Origin: Mesostigma viride
Lineage: Eukaryota > Streptophyta > Mesostigmatophyceae > Mesostigmatales > Mesostigmataceae
Direction of reading: 5' to 3'
DNA: 64,000 nucleotides
NCBI GenBank assembly: GCA_009746045.1
Contig: RPFO01000436.1
Span: 1,874,633-1,938,632, forward strand
Under the pieces are notes generated by a model, which did no database searches, had not been told where the DNA came from, and saw nothing but the letters and a program-made list of their open reading frames with translations. The position numbers and the translations under genes were made by a program. Each line of letters opens with the position of its first letter. Within the stretch, counting starts at the first letter, position 1. Below, in pieces: positions 48,078 to 59,244 of the stretch.

Positions 48078-49700
48078 GCAGCAGCAACCGCAGCAGCAGC
48101 AACAGCAGCAGCAGCATCAGCAGCAGCAACGGTCACCACAGCAGCAATGGCAACAGCAGCAACCCCGGACGCAGCAGCAACAACCCCAGACGAGACCACA
48201 ATGGCTACCACCTGATCCAGAGCAGCAGAGAGACGAGAATGAAGATACCCTGCACTACCGCCGTCAGCACCAGTCACCGGGCGGCCAACGCATCCTTGGG
48301 CAGGTCGGGGGCGGCCCCAAGGACCTCCACCGGGCCCCCACACCGGGGCAGACGCAGAGTTCCTTCGGCAGCACGTCCCTGTTACCCACGGCGTTATGGT
48401 ATTCGGACGAGGAAGGGGAGTCCCAGGGGCAGATGGCGAGTTCGATGACCTGGAAGGGACTAACGAGGCGGACGAGGGATCTGTCACGCAGGGCCCGCCC
48501 GTTGGTACTCATAGACCACGGACCAGCCCAGGGAGACCCGGAGCAGTGTCACCACCGCGACGAGGAGACTCACACGCCAGCCAGCGCCTGGCACCTCAAC
48601 CGCAGCGTCCACGGGTGCTTGACCAAGCGCGGTCCCCTCGCCTGCGCCTGCTGGCAACCTCAGTTTCAGCAGGGTGGCACTGGATGACCCGGGTACGAAC
48701 ACCCCTCGTCGGTACAGGTGCGCCGGACACACGGCACACCGGACAGATCCGGATCTCTCCCGCGGTCGCAGCCTCCAGCATTCGGCTCCATCTCCTACAG
48801 GAGGTCGGTGGGCCTAAGCTTAACACGGTAAAGGCCCCACCGATGCCTACCTTCAAGAATGTACCCAAGCTGCACGCGGATATGAAACCGCGAGAGGTCG
48901 ACGAATGGGGACGCATGTGGCAACAGCAGTATACCGTTGGTGCAATCACAACAGCTGGGAACTGGCCACCTGTGATTTGATCCCGCATGTGGTTAACACC
49001 TGCATGGACCCCTCGGTGGTGAGCATCCTGAACTGTGAGAGCATCGCATCCCAGTCATACCCACAACCGTGGAGGAGCTGATGGACCGGGTGCGCCGCAA
49101 GCTGATACCCCCAGACGCGGAGCTCCACGAGCGGATCGCTTTCGGCAAGCTGCGCCAGGGGACCACCCCATATCGCGAGTTTCTGTCCAAGTTTGAGTCC
49201 AGCGCCGCTTATCTAACCGACATGACCTGGTACGAGTACAAGATCAGATTCATCGAGGCGCTCAGCCCCGAGCTGCAGGATGAGGTATTCAAACACTACG
49301 CTGAGGTCCCTGGAAGGAGTGGGACATCTGAATATCCAGAGATACCTTCTGCAGGTGGCCGACGTGGTGGCTCGCGGGCGCGCACCCTCGGTGCGCCGTT
49401 TCTTCAGGTCAGCCACTGCTCCGCGACGGGTGAACCAGATGTACTCTACGGAGCTCATCGGCGAGGAGGAGGAGGAGTACCCGACGACCCTGAGAGGCTA
49501 CACTGACCTGGCGTCAACGCGATCGACGCTAGCAAGGCGCGCTGCTTCATGTGCAGTGAGGTGGGGCACCTCAAGCGCGACTGCCCCAAGCTCCGGGGCA
49601 AGAACGCCGTCGTGGGACAGGAGAAGGGACACCCAGTGTTCGTTTCTCCGGCCCGGCCTTCGGCAGCCGCCCCGACCCTCCGGTCCTCGGGACCGACCCC
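47698..49700 (+). pseudogene. gag: gypsy-2 gag with polyglutamine tract, several frame breaks
   Basis: Starts M-P-T-R-S-Q-T-R-N-A-R-D. An acidic head is followed by a long CAG-encoded polyglutamine tract (about 48000-48150), then a Pro/Arg-rich region. From about 48800 the sequence is capsid-like: P-P-M-P-T-F-K-N-V-P-K-L, W-G-R-M-W-Q-Q-Q-Y, then V-E-E-L-M-D-R-V-R-R-K-L and P-Y-R-E-F-L-S-K-F-E, and Q-R-Y-L-L-Q-V-A-D-V-V. The zinc knuckle C-F-M-C-S-E-V-G-H-L-K-R-D-C lies at about 49540-49585. These parts lie in different frames, with breaks near 48300-48400, 48960, 49060, 49310 and 49500. The first contig carries the same head at 43308-43876. Whether the copy is dead or the sequence poor is unclear. 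Confidence 0.65.
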
Positions 49701-50164
49701 GCAACGCGGGTGAGCGTGCGGCTCGCCTGCAGCACGCCAGACAGGTCCCGACGCAGTACCAGCAGCCGCGACCACCCGCGACCAGCTCTACCAAGGGTGT
49801 GTTGCGCGCGGTCAACGAGATTGAGGCGCGGCGACAGTCCTCCTCTTCCGGCCAAACGCAGGCAGTGGCTGGCTACGAGTATGACGATGAGGAGGGGGCT
49901 GACGAAGAGGAGGAGGGGGGGAAGAGGGCGGGTGGTCGGGCGAGGCGGCCTCCCGTCCCACCGCTCCTCGGGAGTAGTAGCCCTGCCCATGGGCTTGGGT
50001 CCCGGGGTAGGGGATAGGATAGAAAAATCAGATGGTAGCCCAGACGCGGAGTCAACTAGAGTAGAGGTAGATGTTAACAACGTGGCCGCAGACGCGCCCT
50101 CCCAACCGGCGGCGCGTGCATCTCAGGGAGATTCGCGGCATCTGTTTCTTTTCAGTGGGGGTTA

Positions 50165-50822
50165 TTGGTCCCTCCCACCGTCCTTGATCCGTATTTGAAG
50201 GAGAAAACGATCATGGACGTGAAGTTCCTGGTCGACACCGGCGCCTCCACGTCCTTCATCAACGAGGCCCTGGTGCGTCGGCTGGGCCTGGTACCCCGGC
50301 CTCACACCACGGCAGTCTATGTCACCTACTCAGACGGTCGGCGACACCAATCGCCGGGCCTAGCAGACATCAAGGGTGTGCTGCAGGGCACGCCGGTGAC
50401 CTGGTGGCGACTATTGCGCCGCTGGGCGCTGCCGACATCATCATTGGCGTGGACTGGCTGGACAAGCAGGATGTGGACATCAGTGTGCGCCGGCGGGTAG
50501 TTTGGTTTCCGGATGGTTCATTCTGGTGCCCTGACAGCGAGTATAGGGCACAGGCCGCGGAGGTCCATAACATTACACACGAGCGCTCGGCGGACGGGCC
50601 TCGACCAGCGTCCCAGATCCTGATGAGCAGCAAGACGCTGGCGCGCCAGCTTCGGAAGGGCAAGGAGTACGCGATGTATCGCATAGACCTGGATAGCACT
50701 CAGGCTCTGCTTAACGAGATCGGTGCCGGATTCACACCGGATGAGCTGGCGCGGTTCAATGCCGTCCTGGAGAAGCGCACTACCCTTTTTGCGGATCGCA
50801 CCCCCAGTTCCCTCCCAATCGA
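50165..50822 (+). pseudogene. gypsy-2 aspartic protease region (frame break near 50400)
   Basis: K-F-L-V-D-T-G-A-S-T-S-F-I-N contains the D-T-G active-site triad of retropepsins. The domain ends in a second frame with A-A-D-I-I-I-G-V-D-W-L-D, the usual I-L-G-x-D-W block. Sequence linking to the RT (L-I-N/L-N-E-I-G-A-G-F-T-P-D-E-L) follows. The enzyme would cut the gag-pol precursor. Confidence 0.7.
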
Positions 50823-50825
50823 TCG

Positions 50826-52604
50826 GTGTTGCACCGTGTCCAGCTCCAGGAGGGTTCCGGGCCTACCGTGTCTCCCATGTACCGCATGGGCCCAGTCGAG
50901 CTGGTGGAGCTCAAGAAGATCCTCATTTCACTGCTCGACGCTGGGCTCATTGAACCCAGCAACAGCCCCTTCTCAGCGGGCGTGCTGCTCGTTCCCAAGC
51001 CAGGAGGCAAGTGGCGTCTGGTGACGGATTACCGGAAGCTGAACGCCATCACCGTCAAGTCCCGGTATCCTCTACCGCGGATCGACGACATCTTCAACCG
51101 TGTCCAGGGGGCCACGTGTTTCACCGTCATCGACTGTGCGGACGGGTTTTGGCAGCTGCGCATCGCGCCAGAAGACTGCCACAAGACCGCGTTCGCTACG
51201 CCCTTCGGTCACTATCAGTTTCGGGTGGCGGCAATGGGGCTGTGCAATTCGCCGGCGTCCTTCCAGATGCTGATGAATGATATCCTCCGTCCGGTGATGG
51301 GCACAGCCCACTTGCCGCAGGTCTCCCAGGACCTGGCGGACCCGCAGAAGGGGGCGCGCCCGCCCTGGACCTACAAGCGCACGTGCGCGCTGGCGTATCT
51401 GGACGACATCCTGGTGTACTCCAAGACGTTCGAGGAGCACCTAGAGGATGTGGACGCCGTGCTGCAGATCATGGAGGATGAGCACCTTTCGGCGCGGAAA
51501 GCCAAGGTGCGCGCCGGCCGCTGCGTGCCGTTTCTGGGCCATACCTTGTCCGCGACGGCATCGCGACCGACCCGGAGAAGATCGAGTCCGTCCAGCAATG
51601 GCCTGTCCCTACGGACGTGAAGGGGGTGCGCAGCTTCCTGGGATTGGCTCTTACTACCGACGGTTCATCCCGCGGTTTGCCACCATCGCCGCCCCGATCA
51701 ACGCTCTTCTCAAGAAGGGTACCCCGTTCCTCTGGGCTGAGCAGTGCCAACAGGCTTTTGAGGCGCTTAAGCGCCACCTCACCACAGCACCAGTCCTTAT
51801 CCTGCCGGACCCGGCCCTTCCTTTCGTTGTGGCTACGGACGCCAGCAAGGTGGCCATCGGGGGGTCCTCCTGCAGGACCAAGGCAAGGGTCTTCAGCCCA
51901 TCGAGTATATCTCACGCACAATGATTCCGGCGGAGCGGAATTACCCAGTGCATCAGCAGGAGCTTCTGGCAGTAGTCTACAGCTGCCACACGTGGCGTCA
52001 CCATCTTCTGGGGGCCCAGTTTTCGGTGGCCATTAGTGAGCAGGGGGATCTCGACCCCCACCGCCTGGTGATCCACACCGACCACCGGCCGCTCACCCAC
52101 CTCCTGGTGCAGCCCAACCTGACGCCCCGCCAAGCGCGGTGGATGGAGTACTTGTCACAGTTTGCGCCATTCAAGATCCAATACGTCAAGGGCGCGGACA
52201 ACGTGGTGCCAGACGCCCTTTCGCGACGGGCGGACTATTGGTTCTACGAGGACATGGATGTGCTTCATACCACTTGCGTACCAGTGGCCGCCCCGGGGAC
52301 CGCCTACGGCGCGGAGCCACGGTCTCCCCGGGCCCGCCACCTGTTTCATCTGGGACACACCACCAGTGATGACTTGTCACCTCTCTTGGAGGAGACGAGT
52401 GCCCACGAGGACGTGGACGCCCCCGGGGAGGGGGAGGGATCGCATATGCGCATGCCCCTTAGCCATGTGGTGCCGCCCCAGGGAATTTTTCAGCTTCAGC
52501 CGATCGGCCCGCCCACAGTCTTCTCCGAATTCGTCAACCAGGCGAGTGCGGAGACAGACCCGGCCGCGGACGCGTTCACAGTCACGTCGGACTGGAGACG
52601 ATGA
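50826..52604 (+). pseudogene. gypsy-2 reverse transcriptase and RNase H (frame breaks)
   Basis: RT motifs: P-K-P-G-G-K-W-R-L-V-T-D-Y-R-K-L-N, C-F-T-V-I-D-C-A-D-G-F-W-Q (catalytic Asp) and L-A-Y-L-D-D-I-L-V-Y-S (catalytic Asp pair), then R-F-L-G-H in the thumb. Around 51560-51650 and 51870-51920 the frame changes. RNase H parts are V-V-A-T-D-A-S-K-V-A-I-G, Y-P-V-H-Q-Q-E-L-L-A-V-V and V-I-H-T-D-H-R-P-L-T-H-L, with the expected acidic residues. An insertion of about 25 bases (G-A-Q-F-S-V-A-I-S-E-Q-G-D-L-D-P-H) precedes the last strand. It would copy element RNA to DNA. Confidence 0.75.
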
Positions 52605-52680
52605 TCAGTCGTTTCACGGTCACGGAGGAAGCGGCGCTTGAAGCCATCCGGGCGCATCCCCAGCAGATGGGTGCCTACCC

Positions 52681-54105
52681 TTGCAAGTTCCAGGAGGACG
52701 CCTGTTCGTGAGTGTCCAGCCGGAGGAATGGCGGCTGTATGTCCCGGAGCTTTGTAGGGCCGCCTTGCTTCACGAGCTCCACGATTCGCTTCTAGGCGGA
52801 CATCAAGGAAGCCACCGTCTTTATCCTCGGGCCCGCAAACATTTCTACTGGCCAGGGATGAAGGAGTATATTGAGACATATGTGCGCCAGTGCCCCTCGT
52901 GCCAGATCATGAAGTCCAGGAACACGGGCTCGCAAGCCGTCCCCAAGACGTTACCTGATCCGATGGGTCCTTGGGATTCTATCATGATGGACTTCATCGG
53001 CCCGTTCAAGAAGGCGAAGAGCGGCAACAGCATGGTCCTGGTGTTCGTGGACCGCCTGACGCGCATGTGTCACTTGGCCCCGTGTCCGGCCGACCTCACT
53101 GCGGAGGAGTGCGCCAAGATATACCTGACGCACGTGTTCCGGTTCCATGGGCTCAGCCGACAGTTCATCTCCGACCGCGACAAGCTCTTCACGGCCAAAT
53201 TCTGGCAGGAGTTCTTCGAGCGGCTGGGCACCAAGGTGTCGCTGGGCACGGCCTACCACAGTTCGTCGTCACATCTGGTGGAGCGGTTGAACCGCACAGT
53301 GCAAGAGACCATGCGACACTACACCGACGCGGTGGGCAGCAATTGGGAGGAACTTCTGGGCTTGGTGGAGTTCTCCCTGAACAATGCTCCCCAGGCCGCC
53401 CACGGATTTACCCCCTTTTTCCTCAACTCTGGCAGGCACCCTCTCACGCCTCCCGACCTGCTTATGAGCCCTGAACGGGGAGAGGATCAGGTCAAGCTGG
53501 ACACACGCCAGGGGGTTGATCGCTTGCTGCAGCGGATGCACCAGGCTCATAACAGTGCAGTCCAGGGCTACCGCGCCGCGACCGAGCGGTATCTGGAGAG
53601 GACAGCCGGCAAGCGGGATAACCGGGCGCCGTCCATTGAGGTGGGCGATTGGGTCCTGGTGGAGGGCCCACAGATCGGACGATTCTCACACAAGGTGGAG
53701 AAGGAGCTGAAGACTAAGCTTCGTCCCATGTTCCTGGGCCCCTACAAGGTGCTCTCCAAGTTTGACGACGTCATGTTCCAGGTGGACGTCCCGGTGTCAT
53801 GGAACCTCACGTCCAACCGTTTCCATCGTGACCAGCTCAAGTTGTACCACCAGAACACCATTCAGGGTAGGGTCAATCCCCCGGCCCCGTTGGAGTTCAA
53901 TCCGGACACAGGGGAACAGGAGGATGAGGTGGCTGCGATCGTGGGACACCGAGATGTCAAACGAGGTCGGGGGACCCAGCGACAGTACCGCGTGCGATGG
54001 CGATTCGCGCAGCATGAGTCGGAGGACTCCTGGCGCACCCCTACTGAGTTAGCGGGTTGCGCCCGCTTATTGGAAGCATACAAGAAGACACACCAGTTGC
54101 ATTAA
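52681..54105 (+). CDS. gypsy-2 integrase with C-terminal chromodomain, 474 aa (C-terminal part of pol)
   Basis: Intact frame. Zinc-binding part H-E-L-H-D, G-G-H-Q-G and C-P-S-C-Q. Catalytic core with M-M-D-F-I-G-P-F, I-S-D-R-D-K-L-F and S-S-H-L-V-E-R-L-N (D, D, E). The usual H-P-Q-T-D-G-Q before the Glu is replaced by S-S-S-S-H-L-V. The G-P-Y/G-P-F module (F-L-G-P-Y-K-V) follows. The end holds a chromodomain: V-A-A-I-V-G-H-R-D-V-K-R-G, Q-Y-R-V-R-W-R-F and E-D-S-W-R-T-P-T-E-L, matching the aromatic cage and W-E-P-x-x-x-L pattern. This makes the element a chromovirus, whose chromodomain usually directs integration to methyl-lysine chromatin. The frame opens after a break near 52650, so the start given is not a real initiation site. 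Confidence 0.85.
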   Translation: MQVPGGRLFVSVQPEEWRLYVPELCRAALLHELHDSLLGGHQGSHRLYPRARKHFYWPGMKEYIETYVRQCPSCQIMKSRNTGSQAVPKTLPDPMGPWDSIMMDFIGPFKKAKSGNSMVLVFVDRLTRMCHLAPCPADLTAEECAKIYLTHVFRFHGLSRQFISDRDKLFTAKFWQEFFERLGTKVSLGTAYHSSSSHLVERLNRTVQETMRHYTDAVGSNWEELLGLVEFSLNNAPQAAHGFTPFFLNSGRHPLTPPDLLMSPERGEDQVKLDTRQGVDRLLQRMHQAHNSAVQGYRAATERYLERTAGKRDNRAPSIEVGDWVLVEGPQIGRFSHKVEKELKTKLRPMFLGPYKVLSKFDDVMFQVDVPVSWNLTSNRFHRDQLKLYHQNTIQGRVNPPAPLEFNPDTGEQEDEVAAIVGHRDVKRGRGTQRQYRVRWRFAQHESEDSWRTPTELAGCARLLEAYKKTHQLH

Positions 54106-54195
54106 TAGGCGGTATAACGGTGTACGGTGTAGGGTGAGAGTGAGGTGTGCGCCGGGTACTAGGTACACGCCGACTAACGCCTTGGCTTTTGGTGT

Positions 54196-56679
54196 GTGGG
54201 CCGTGCAGGGGACGCCGCGGAGGCGCTTCCCAGAGGCCAGACTTCTGCCAGCGCCGCGGAGGCCGTAGAGGCGGGAATCCGGGTAGTAGACGGGGAGTCG
54301 AGTGAGGAAGATCTGGTGGATATGGACACGACAGATTACCCGGAGGCCCCTCTACCAGAACAGGTTGACAGGATGCAGACAGCTCGCGGAGAGCCTGCAG
54401 TCCGAAGGGGTGCTTCAAGGGCCGGGGGCTCGGGAGGGGTGGTCGGCACGAGACGTCGTCCAGACCCGGAGCCCGGACGCGCGCGCGCTGCAGCTAGTGA
54501 AGGAGCTGAATGAGGAGACCTTTAACCCCCGATGTTCGTGCGCGACTATGGTCGGGAGGGTGACTTGGTGGAGCGGCGTCGTCGGCGCCGTAACCAGATG
54601 CCGTCGGATCCCGCGCTGATTCCATTTTGGCGCATGTCGGCCCCGCTAAGCTGGAGGATTTTCGATGGTTCGTGCGCAGGAATGTGGGGTTCAAGATCGA
54701 GACCCGCACTGCCGAGCGCGACGGCGTGGTGGTCGGTATCGACTGGGAAACCCATGAGCGGGAGTGCCTGTGTCATGCGTGCGTGAACACGCTGGATGCA
54801 GGTCTGGTATTTCCACGGCTGTTGCTCCTCCTGATTCCGCCCGAGGTGCGGAAGCATCTGGAGAACTACTTTCCTCGATACCTCCCGTTGGAAGGGGCGG
54901 TGCGGGGCGAGAAGTGTATGCGCGCGGGTCAGTACTCGTTACGGCAGGCTCTGGATCGCATCGTGGCGATGGACGACGAGGACCAGGATGATGGGAGCGA
55001 GGGTGACGACTCCGACTCTGATGACTACCCTCCCCGTCCCTTCCTCGTCCCCCTTCAAGGGATCCACCTTCTGGGGGCTCCTTGGAGGGCGGCGCAGGAC
55101 ATCGTCCTGTGACGCGTTTCGAGGCGCCACCGCCGGCAATGGGCTGGGGGCGCCCCTCTGGGCGAGGGTCTCGCCCGCGGTCCACGGGTTGGGGCGGAGG
55201 CAGTCAACCAGACTCTCGGCGTGCTCCAGACCGGCCTGCACGTCGGCGCTCGCCCTCACCGTCATCGCGCTCGCGTTCCCGTTCGGACTCGGGAACGGAG
55301 GTACGCCCTGCTCGCCGAGCGTCACCACCACCTCGTCGCCCGGCGGATCGGCACTGGGAGCGCACGTGGGGGTCGGCGGTGGAATTGGAGCGAGAGGCTC
55401 GGCGACCGCGGTCGGACACGACGGGAGCTGCTCCGGTTAGGACAGAACAGCCGGCCGGGGGCGAGCCCCCGGTTGTGGCCCCCTTAGATCCTCCGACGGA
55501 TGCGGGCCAGGAGGAGCCTACCTTCCTTGTCTCCTTGGAACCACCGGAGCCTACCTTCTTGGTCTCCCTGGATCCACGTCCCCGGCCTGCACCAGCCGGC
55601 TCATCCATGCCACGTCCGGCGGAGGGACACCTCCGTCCCACTTCGTCGGGTCGACACTCGCACCCTTCCGCGGAGGATCCGCGCCTACCCACCATGGCAG
55701 AGACGCGACCTCGGGCTGCGGAGGGCCCCAGCGGTACGGACATTCTGGTACCAGCGGAGCCCGTGATGCGCTTGGAAGCGCTCGTAGCTGCGGTACAATC
55801 CGGACAGGACCTGATACAGCGCCTGATGGTCCAGCACGGTCGTCAAGGTGATCATTCTGCTGCCACTTCAGTGGGCTATGATGCGGCCTCCAGAGCTCCT
55901 GGGTCATCTCACGAGGAGTGGTCATTGGGAGACTTCATACGGCCGGTACCGGGCAGAGTGGTGCGACATGGTGGGCCAGGACCTCGCACGGAGAAGCTTT
56001 GTGTGACATTCGAGGGGCCTCCGGCTTTTCAGGTTCCCCCGGGTACGCACTTACCTGCTCCCTGGTGTTTCGCGCGGGTCCTTGGTTCGCTGTGGATCGC
56101 GGGGCTTACTGGGAACAGGTAGAGATCACCTTTCTGCCCCAGGTTCCTCTGCCCCTGCCGCAACCCGACGACCCTCGTTTCCCCGCCGCGGTGGGGCATG
56201 TTGTGCGATTCGGGTCCGAGGACTGGTGGGATTGGCGCTATCAGGTCGATGGGGTGAAGCACGTGGTGACGCCTCCCAAGGTGGCTCCAGCGGAGGGGAG
56301 TGCCTTTCTTAATCTGGTGGCGCCCGATATTGTAGGGGCCCGGTCGGTGTCGATCAACGATGATCACGTGCGTATGGAGGTTTTCCTGATGGGGGTGGCC
56401 TTTGTTCGCGAGCACCGGTGTGGGGTGGTGGATCGGTCGGCGTTGACGCTCATGTTCACCCATCCCCAGTACCTCGCTGGGTTCCTGTCTCTGTGGCCCC
56501 GAGGGTCGTGGCTGGAGCTGTCCCGGCTGGGTCGGCAGAAGGTGTCCCCCTACCAGGTGGCTTTTGAGATTGACCTGTGTTCGCACCCTGGGATGATGAT
56601 TTCACAGATGACCCACGCGGGGCGTAGGGCCCTCACTGAAGTCCTGGTGCAGCGACGTGCCACTAGCGGCGGACGCTAA
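54196..56679 (+). pseudogene. gypsy-2 extra ORF downstream of integrase (unknown function, frame breaks)
   Basis: After a 90-base gap from the integrase stop, coding-like sequence continues for 2.5 kb in three frames. Parts: an acidic head (S-S-E-E-D-L-V-D-M-D), L-V-K-E-L-N-E-E-T-F-N, a globular piece (W-F-V-R-R-N-V-G-F-K-I, C-L-C-H-A-C, L-L-L-L-I-P-P-E-V-R-K-H), a D/E/S-rich acidic run, an Arg/Ser-rich region with S-R-S-R-S-R-S-D-S-G, and a globular C-terminus (W-D-W-R-Y-Q-V-D-G-V-K-H, L-A-G-F-L-S-L-W-P-R-G, V-A-F-E-I-D-L-C-S-H) ending at 56679. Joined, it would be about 820 residues. I recognise no family; there is no obvious signal peptide or membrane anchor as an envelope protein would have. 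Confidence 0.55.
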
Positions 56680-56900
56680 AGTGGTTAGAATAGTTTTTCG
56701 TGACGGATAGCGGATTGATCCAGTCACCATTGGAGTCTTACTACTACGTCAGAGTTGGGCCTGTGTATCAACTTCTAGAGGAACTGGCATTACTAACCTG
56801 TGGGTGAACCGAGGTTGGGACATAGTACTCTTATAGTAGCGTTGTTTTTCCAAATTTACCTTGTACGGTAGGGACTACCGACCCCCATGGGGGGGAGGAG
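56680..56900 (+). other. gypsy-2 3' untranslated end with polypurine tract
   Basis: Non-coding. The polypurine tract GGGGGGGAGGAG (56889-56900) abuts the 3' LTR and would prime plus-strand DNA synthesis. Confidence 0.7.
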
Positions 56901-57489
56901 TGTTACGTCCCTGCCCTTTTGGCCGGACGTAACAATGGAATAAATTACTAAGGCCGTTTAGTCTATTGGACTTGGGTTTTACGGACCTTGGCTATTGTGT
57001 GAATTGGACTAGTTATTTTGGTCCTAGGTTGTTCTTCTAGGGGCCGGTGCTGTGGCGCCGCGCCGGTTCTGAGTCTGTCAGTTGTTCTAGGCGTGGATCC
57101 TATAGTTGAGGGTCGATGTCGGCCCGGATCCTACGTGGAATGAGTGACTCGGATTGTTCTAGGGAAATTGGTGTGTATCTGCGCCGCAAGCAACCTAGGT
57201 TAAATTGGTCCGAGGACGAGAGTCTCGTCCTCTTGGTTTAATGAATGATAAGTGCGAATACGCCTACACATTGAGCCCGGGGCAATTATCCATTTGTAAT
57301 TGGTATTGCTAGCCAATATAAGTGTGTACTAATTAGCTTGGCATCAAGCCGTGATGCCAGATATCTCACGACTCACGTCGTGAAGCGCAACCTACTTTAG
57401 GCTATCTTGAATTATTCCTAATTCCGGCGAGAAGGGTCTTTCGCTATGTAGCTCAGGCTAGGTACGTGTGTCTGGGCAGGGACGTAACA
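56901..57489 (+). repeat. gypsy-2 3' LTR
   Basis: 589 bp, TGTTACGTCC to GGGACGTAACA, nearly identical to the 5' copies, so insertion is recent. Directly followed by the target duplication ATTTG. Confidence 0.9.
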
Positions 57490-57829
57490 ATTTGCATCCG
57501 CCATGGCTCGAGTCTGAGCTCGCGTCAGTGGCATGCACCAGCTGACCGATGGGCAAAACAAGAACCAACAAGCCTAGGTTTCGCTGAGAAGAAGCAACAA
57601 CCAAAGGCTTTATAACAGGCGTCAAGGATAACGACTCGACTAGCCTGCCAGAAAAAGACAAGAGCCAGCAAATTCTGGCTAGTTCTATTTTCTTAAAATC
57701 TGTCTCAAGACACTTCCTTTACAAACTGTCAGCCAGGCCGTTCCCTGTACTGCTGATGGTTGATAAACACTAAAGCCAACGTCTTGGCTTCGAACAGAAG
57801 GAAGCAGACTACCGGGTAGTCTCTTCGAG
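57490..57829 (-). other. gypsy-1 gag start (five codons) and leader
   Basis: 57504-57490 on the minus strand encodes M-A-D-A-N, which joins in frame to R-A-D-A-D-T-S at 41505 after removal of gypsy-2 and one ATTTG. 57505-57829 is the untranslated leader between the 5' LTR and the start codon. Confidence 0.8.
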
Positions 57830-58967
57830 TAAAGAAAGGAGGGCTCTCAGCCGAGGACAAGGAACTGTCCCTCGTGCCTGATAACCACCTTATTGCCTCC
57901 CCTGCTATAGAATAATGCTTTCAAAACACATACTTTGCACAGTCTGATGATGAAGCCGCACATGCGGAGTTTATTGAGAAAGTTTATACAATTACAACAC
58001 GTTGATAGTCTCAATGTCGATGCACTCCATGCTCACGAGCCCGCAGTTAGGCAGCGCTCCATGACATGCTACCGGCCTTGCTCCCAAGGAAAGGGAGAAA
58101 CACGAAGGCCACTAACGAGAGACTCGAAGAGACTACACGCTGCGTGAGAGTCCTCTTCGACTATGAACCAAACCATTCGTCATGCCACACGCATGACACA
58201 CGCCACACTTGTCAGTCCAGCCAGGAATGCCAAAACTATCTTGCTGCCTGAACCATGCGAATAGAAACCGCATTCCAGTTGCCGTCCTGGCTTTCTACCA
58301 CACATGCCAACAAAAGCAGGAAGGCATCCCGACAAATCTAAATTGCTACCCTGTTGCCGATCTCATCTCCTAGAGGCTCCGGCATTTCTGTCCCTGGGAA
58401 TGTCCGACATTGAGTCACGTCCAGCAAGGTCGAAGCATAATATCCTTCAGACAATCTGCACGCTCACACCTTGCGTGTGAGTGGCCCAGCAAACATTGCG
58501 TCTAATCGTTCCTTTCTAGAAGAAATCCCTTTTTAGGGCTGCCAGCGATTTCGCATTCATTCCAGCGATCTGGCTCCGCACCGCAAATTGTCCTTTTCCA
58601 TTTTCTGTCCAGTCCTCATAACGTTGACCCGCTATTCTACACCACAAAGACACCTGGCCTGTCAATAGCCTCGGCGCTGTTGAAGTCCAGCAGTACAGCT
58701 TCAGCTCCAGCTGTCCACTAACACGCGTATGATCCTCTCGACGCTGCACACTTGTGCTGCCGTCCGCTCAAGTCAGTGCTGCGCGCCCAGCTGTGCCTGG
58801 CCCGGCGCGCGTGCACGTACACTTTCGTCCGCTCTTATGCTGCAAGTGCTAGTGTCCCCCCCCGGTCACTAGCCTTTGTCGAAAATGCGTAGAAGACAAA
58901 TTCCTTGCGCACGTCACCGGTCTTGTGCATAGTGGGCGCCCGGATGACATAGCGCGCGTCCGTGACA
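57830..58967 (-). repeat. gypsy-1 5' LTR
   Basis: 1138 bp, nearly identical to 32391-33527. On the minus strand it starts TGTCACGGACG. Confidence 0.85.
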
Positions 58968-59244
58968 CCACGCCGTGGACAAGTACCGTAGTGGCTGAAA
59001 TCACATTGCGAATTAATCTTTTCGAATGACCCCCCGAAAAGTGCTAAAATAATACTTCAATTTACCCCGTAAAGTATGAAAACCGGAAGGCGCTACACCT
59101 GTTTCTGGCTGCAGGCCGCGGCGCAGCTAGATGAAGTGGAGCGCCGCGCTTGCCGCGCCGCGCCGCGTCGCGTCGCGCCAGATTGAGAACGCGTTCAATT
59201 AGGGGCCCTGTTAGCACTGATTAGGGCCTTATGTCATACTGGTA

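Larger units (their letters stand above)
41506..57489 (+). mobile_element. Ty3/gypsy chromovirus gypsy-2, nested in gypsy-1 gag
   Basis: Plus-strand LTR element. 5' LTR 41506-42092 (second copy at 45904-46481 after the scaffold gap), 3' LTR 56901-57489. Flanks are ATTTG at 41501-41505 and ATTTG at 57490-57494, a 5-bp target duplication. Order inside: leader, small hybrid-binding ORF, gag, protease, RT/RNase H, integrase with chromodomain, extra ORF, polypurine tract GGGGGGAGGAG, 3' LTR. The coordinates include a likely false duplication of ~4.4 kb around the N run, so the real element is about 11.6 kb. Gag and pol contain several frame breaks. Confidence 0.85.
32391..58967 (-). mobile_element. 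Ty3/gypsy element gypsy-1 (DNA methyltransferase and PHD finger), split by gypsy-2
   Basis: Minus-strand LTR retrotransposon. 5' LTR 57830-58967, leader 57505-57829, start codon 57504-57502, first five codons to 57490, then interruption by gypsy-2 (41506-57489). Gag-pol resumes at 41505 and ends at 33699, followed by the 3' LTR 32391-33527. Domain order protease, RT, RNase H, integrase puts it in Ty3/gypsy. Without the insert and the scaffold duplication it would be about 10.6 kb. The two LTRs differ very little, which suggests a fairly recent insertion. No 5-bp duplication is found at the outer ends, perhaps because the left flank is rearranged (144-bp repeat). Confidence 0.85.
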
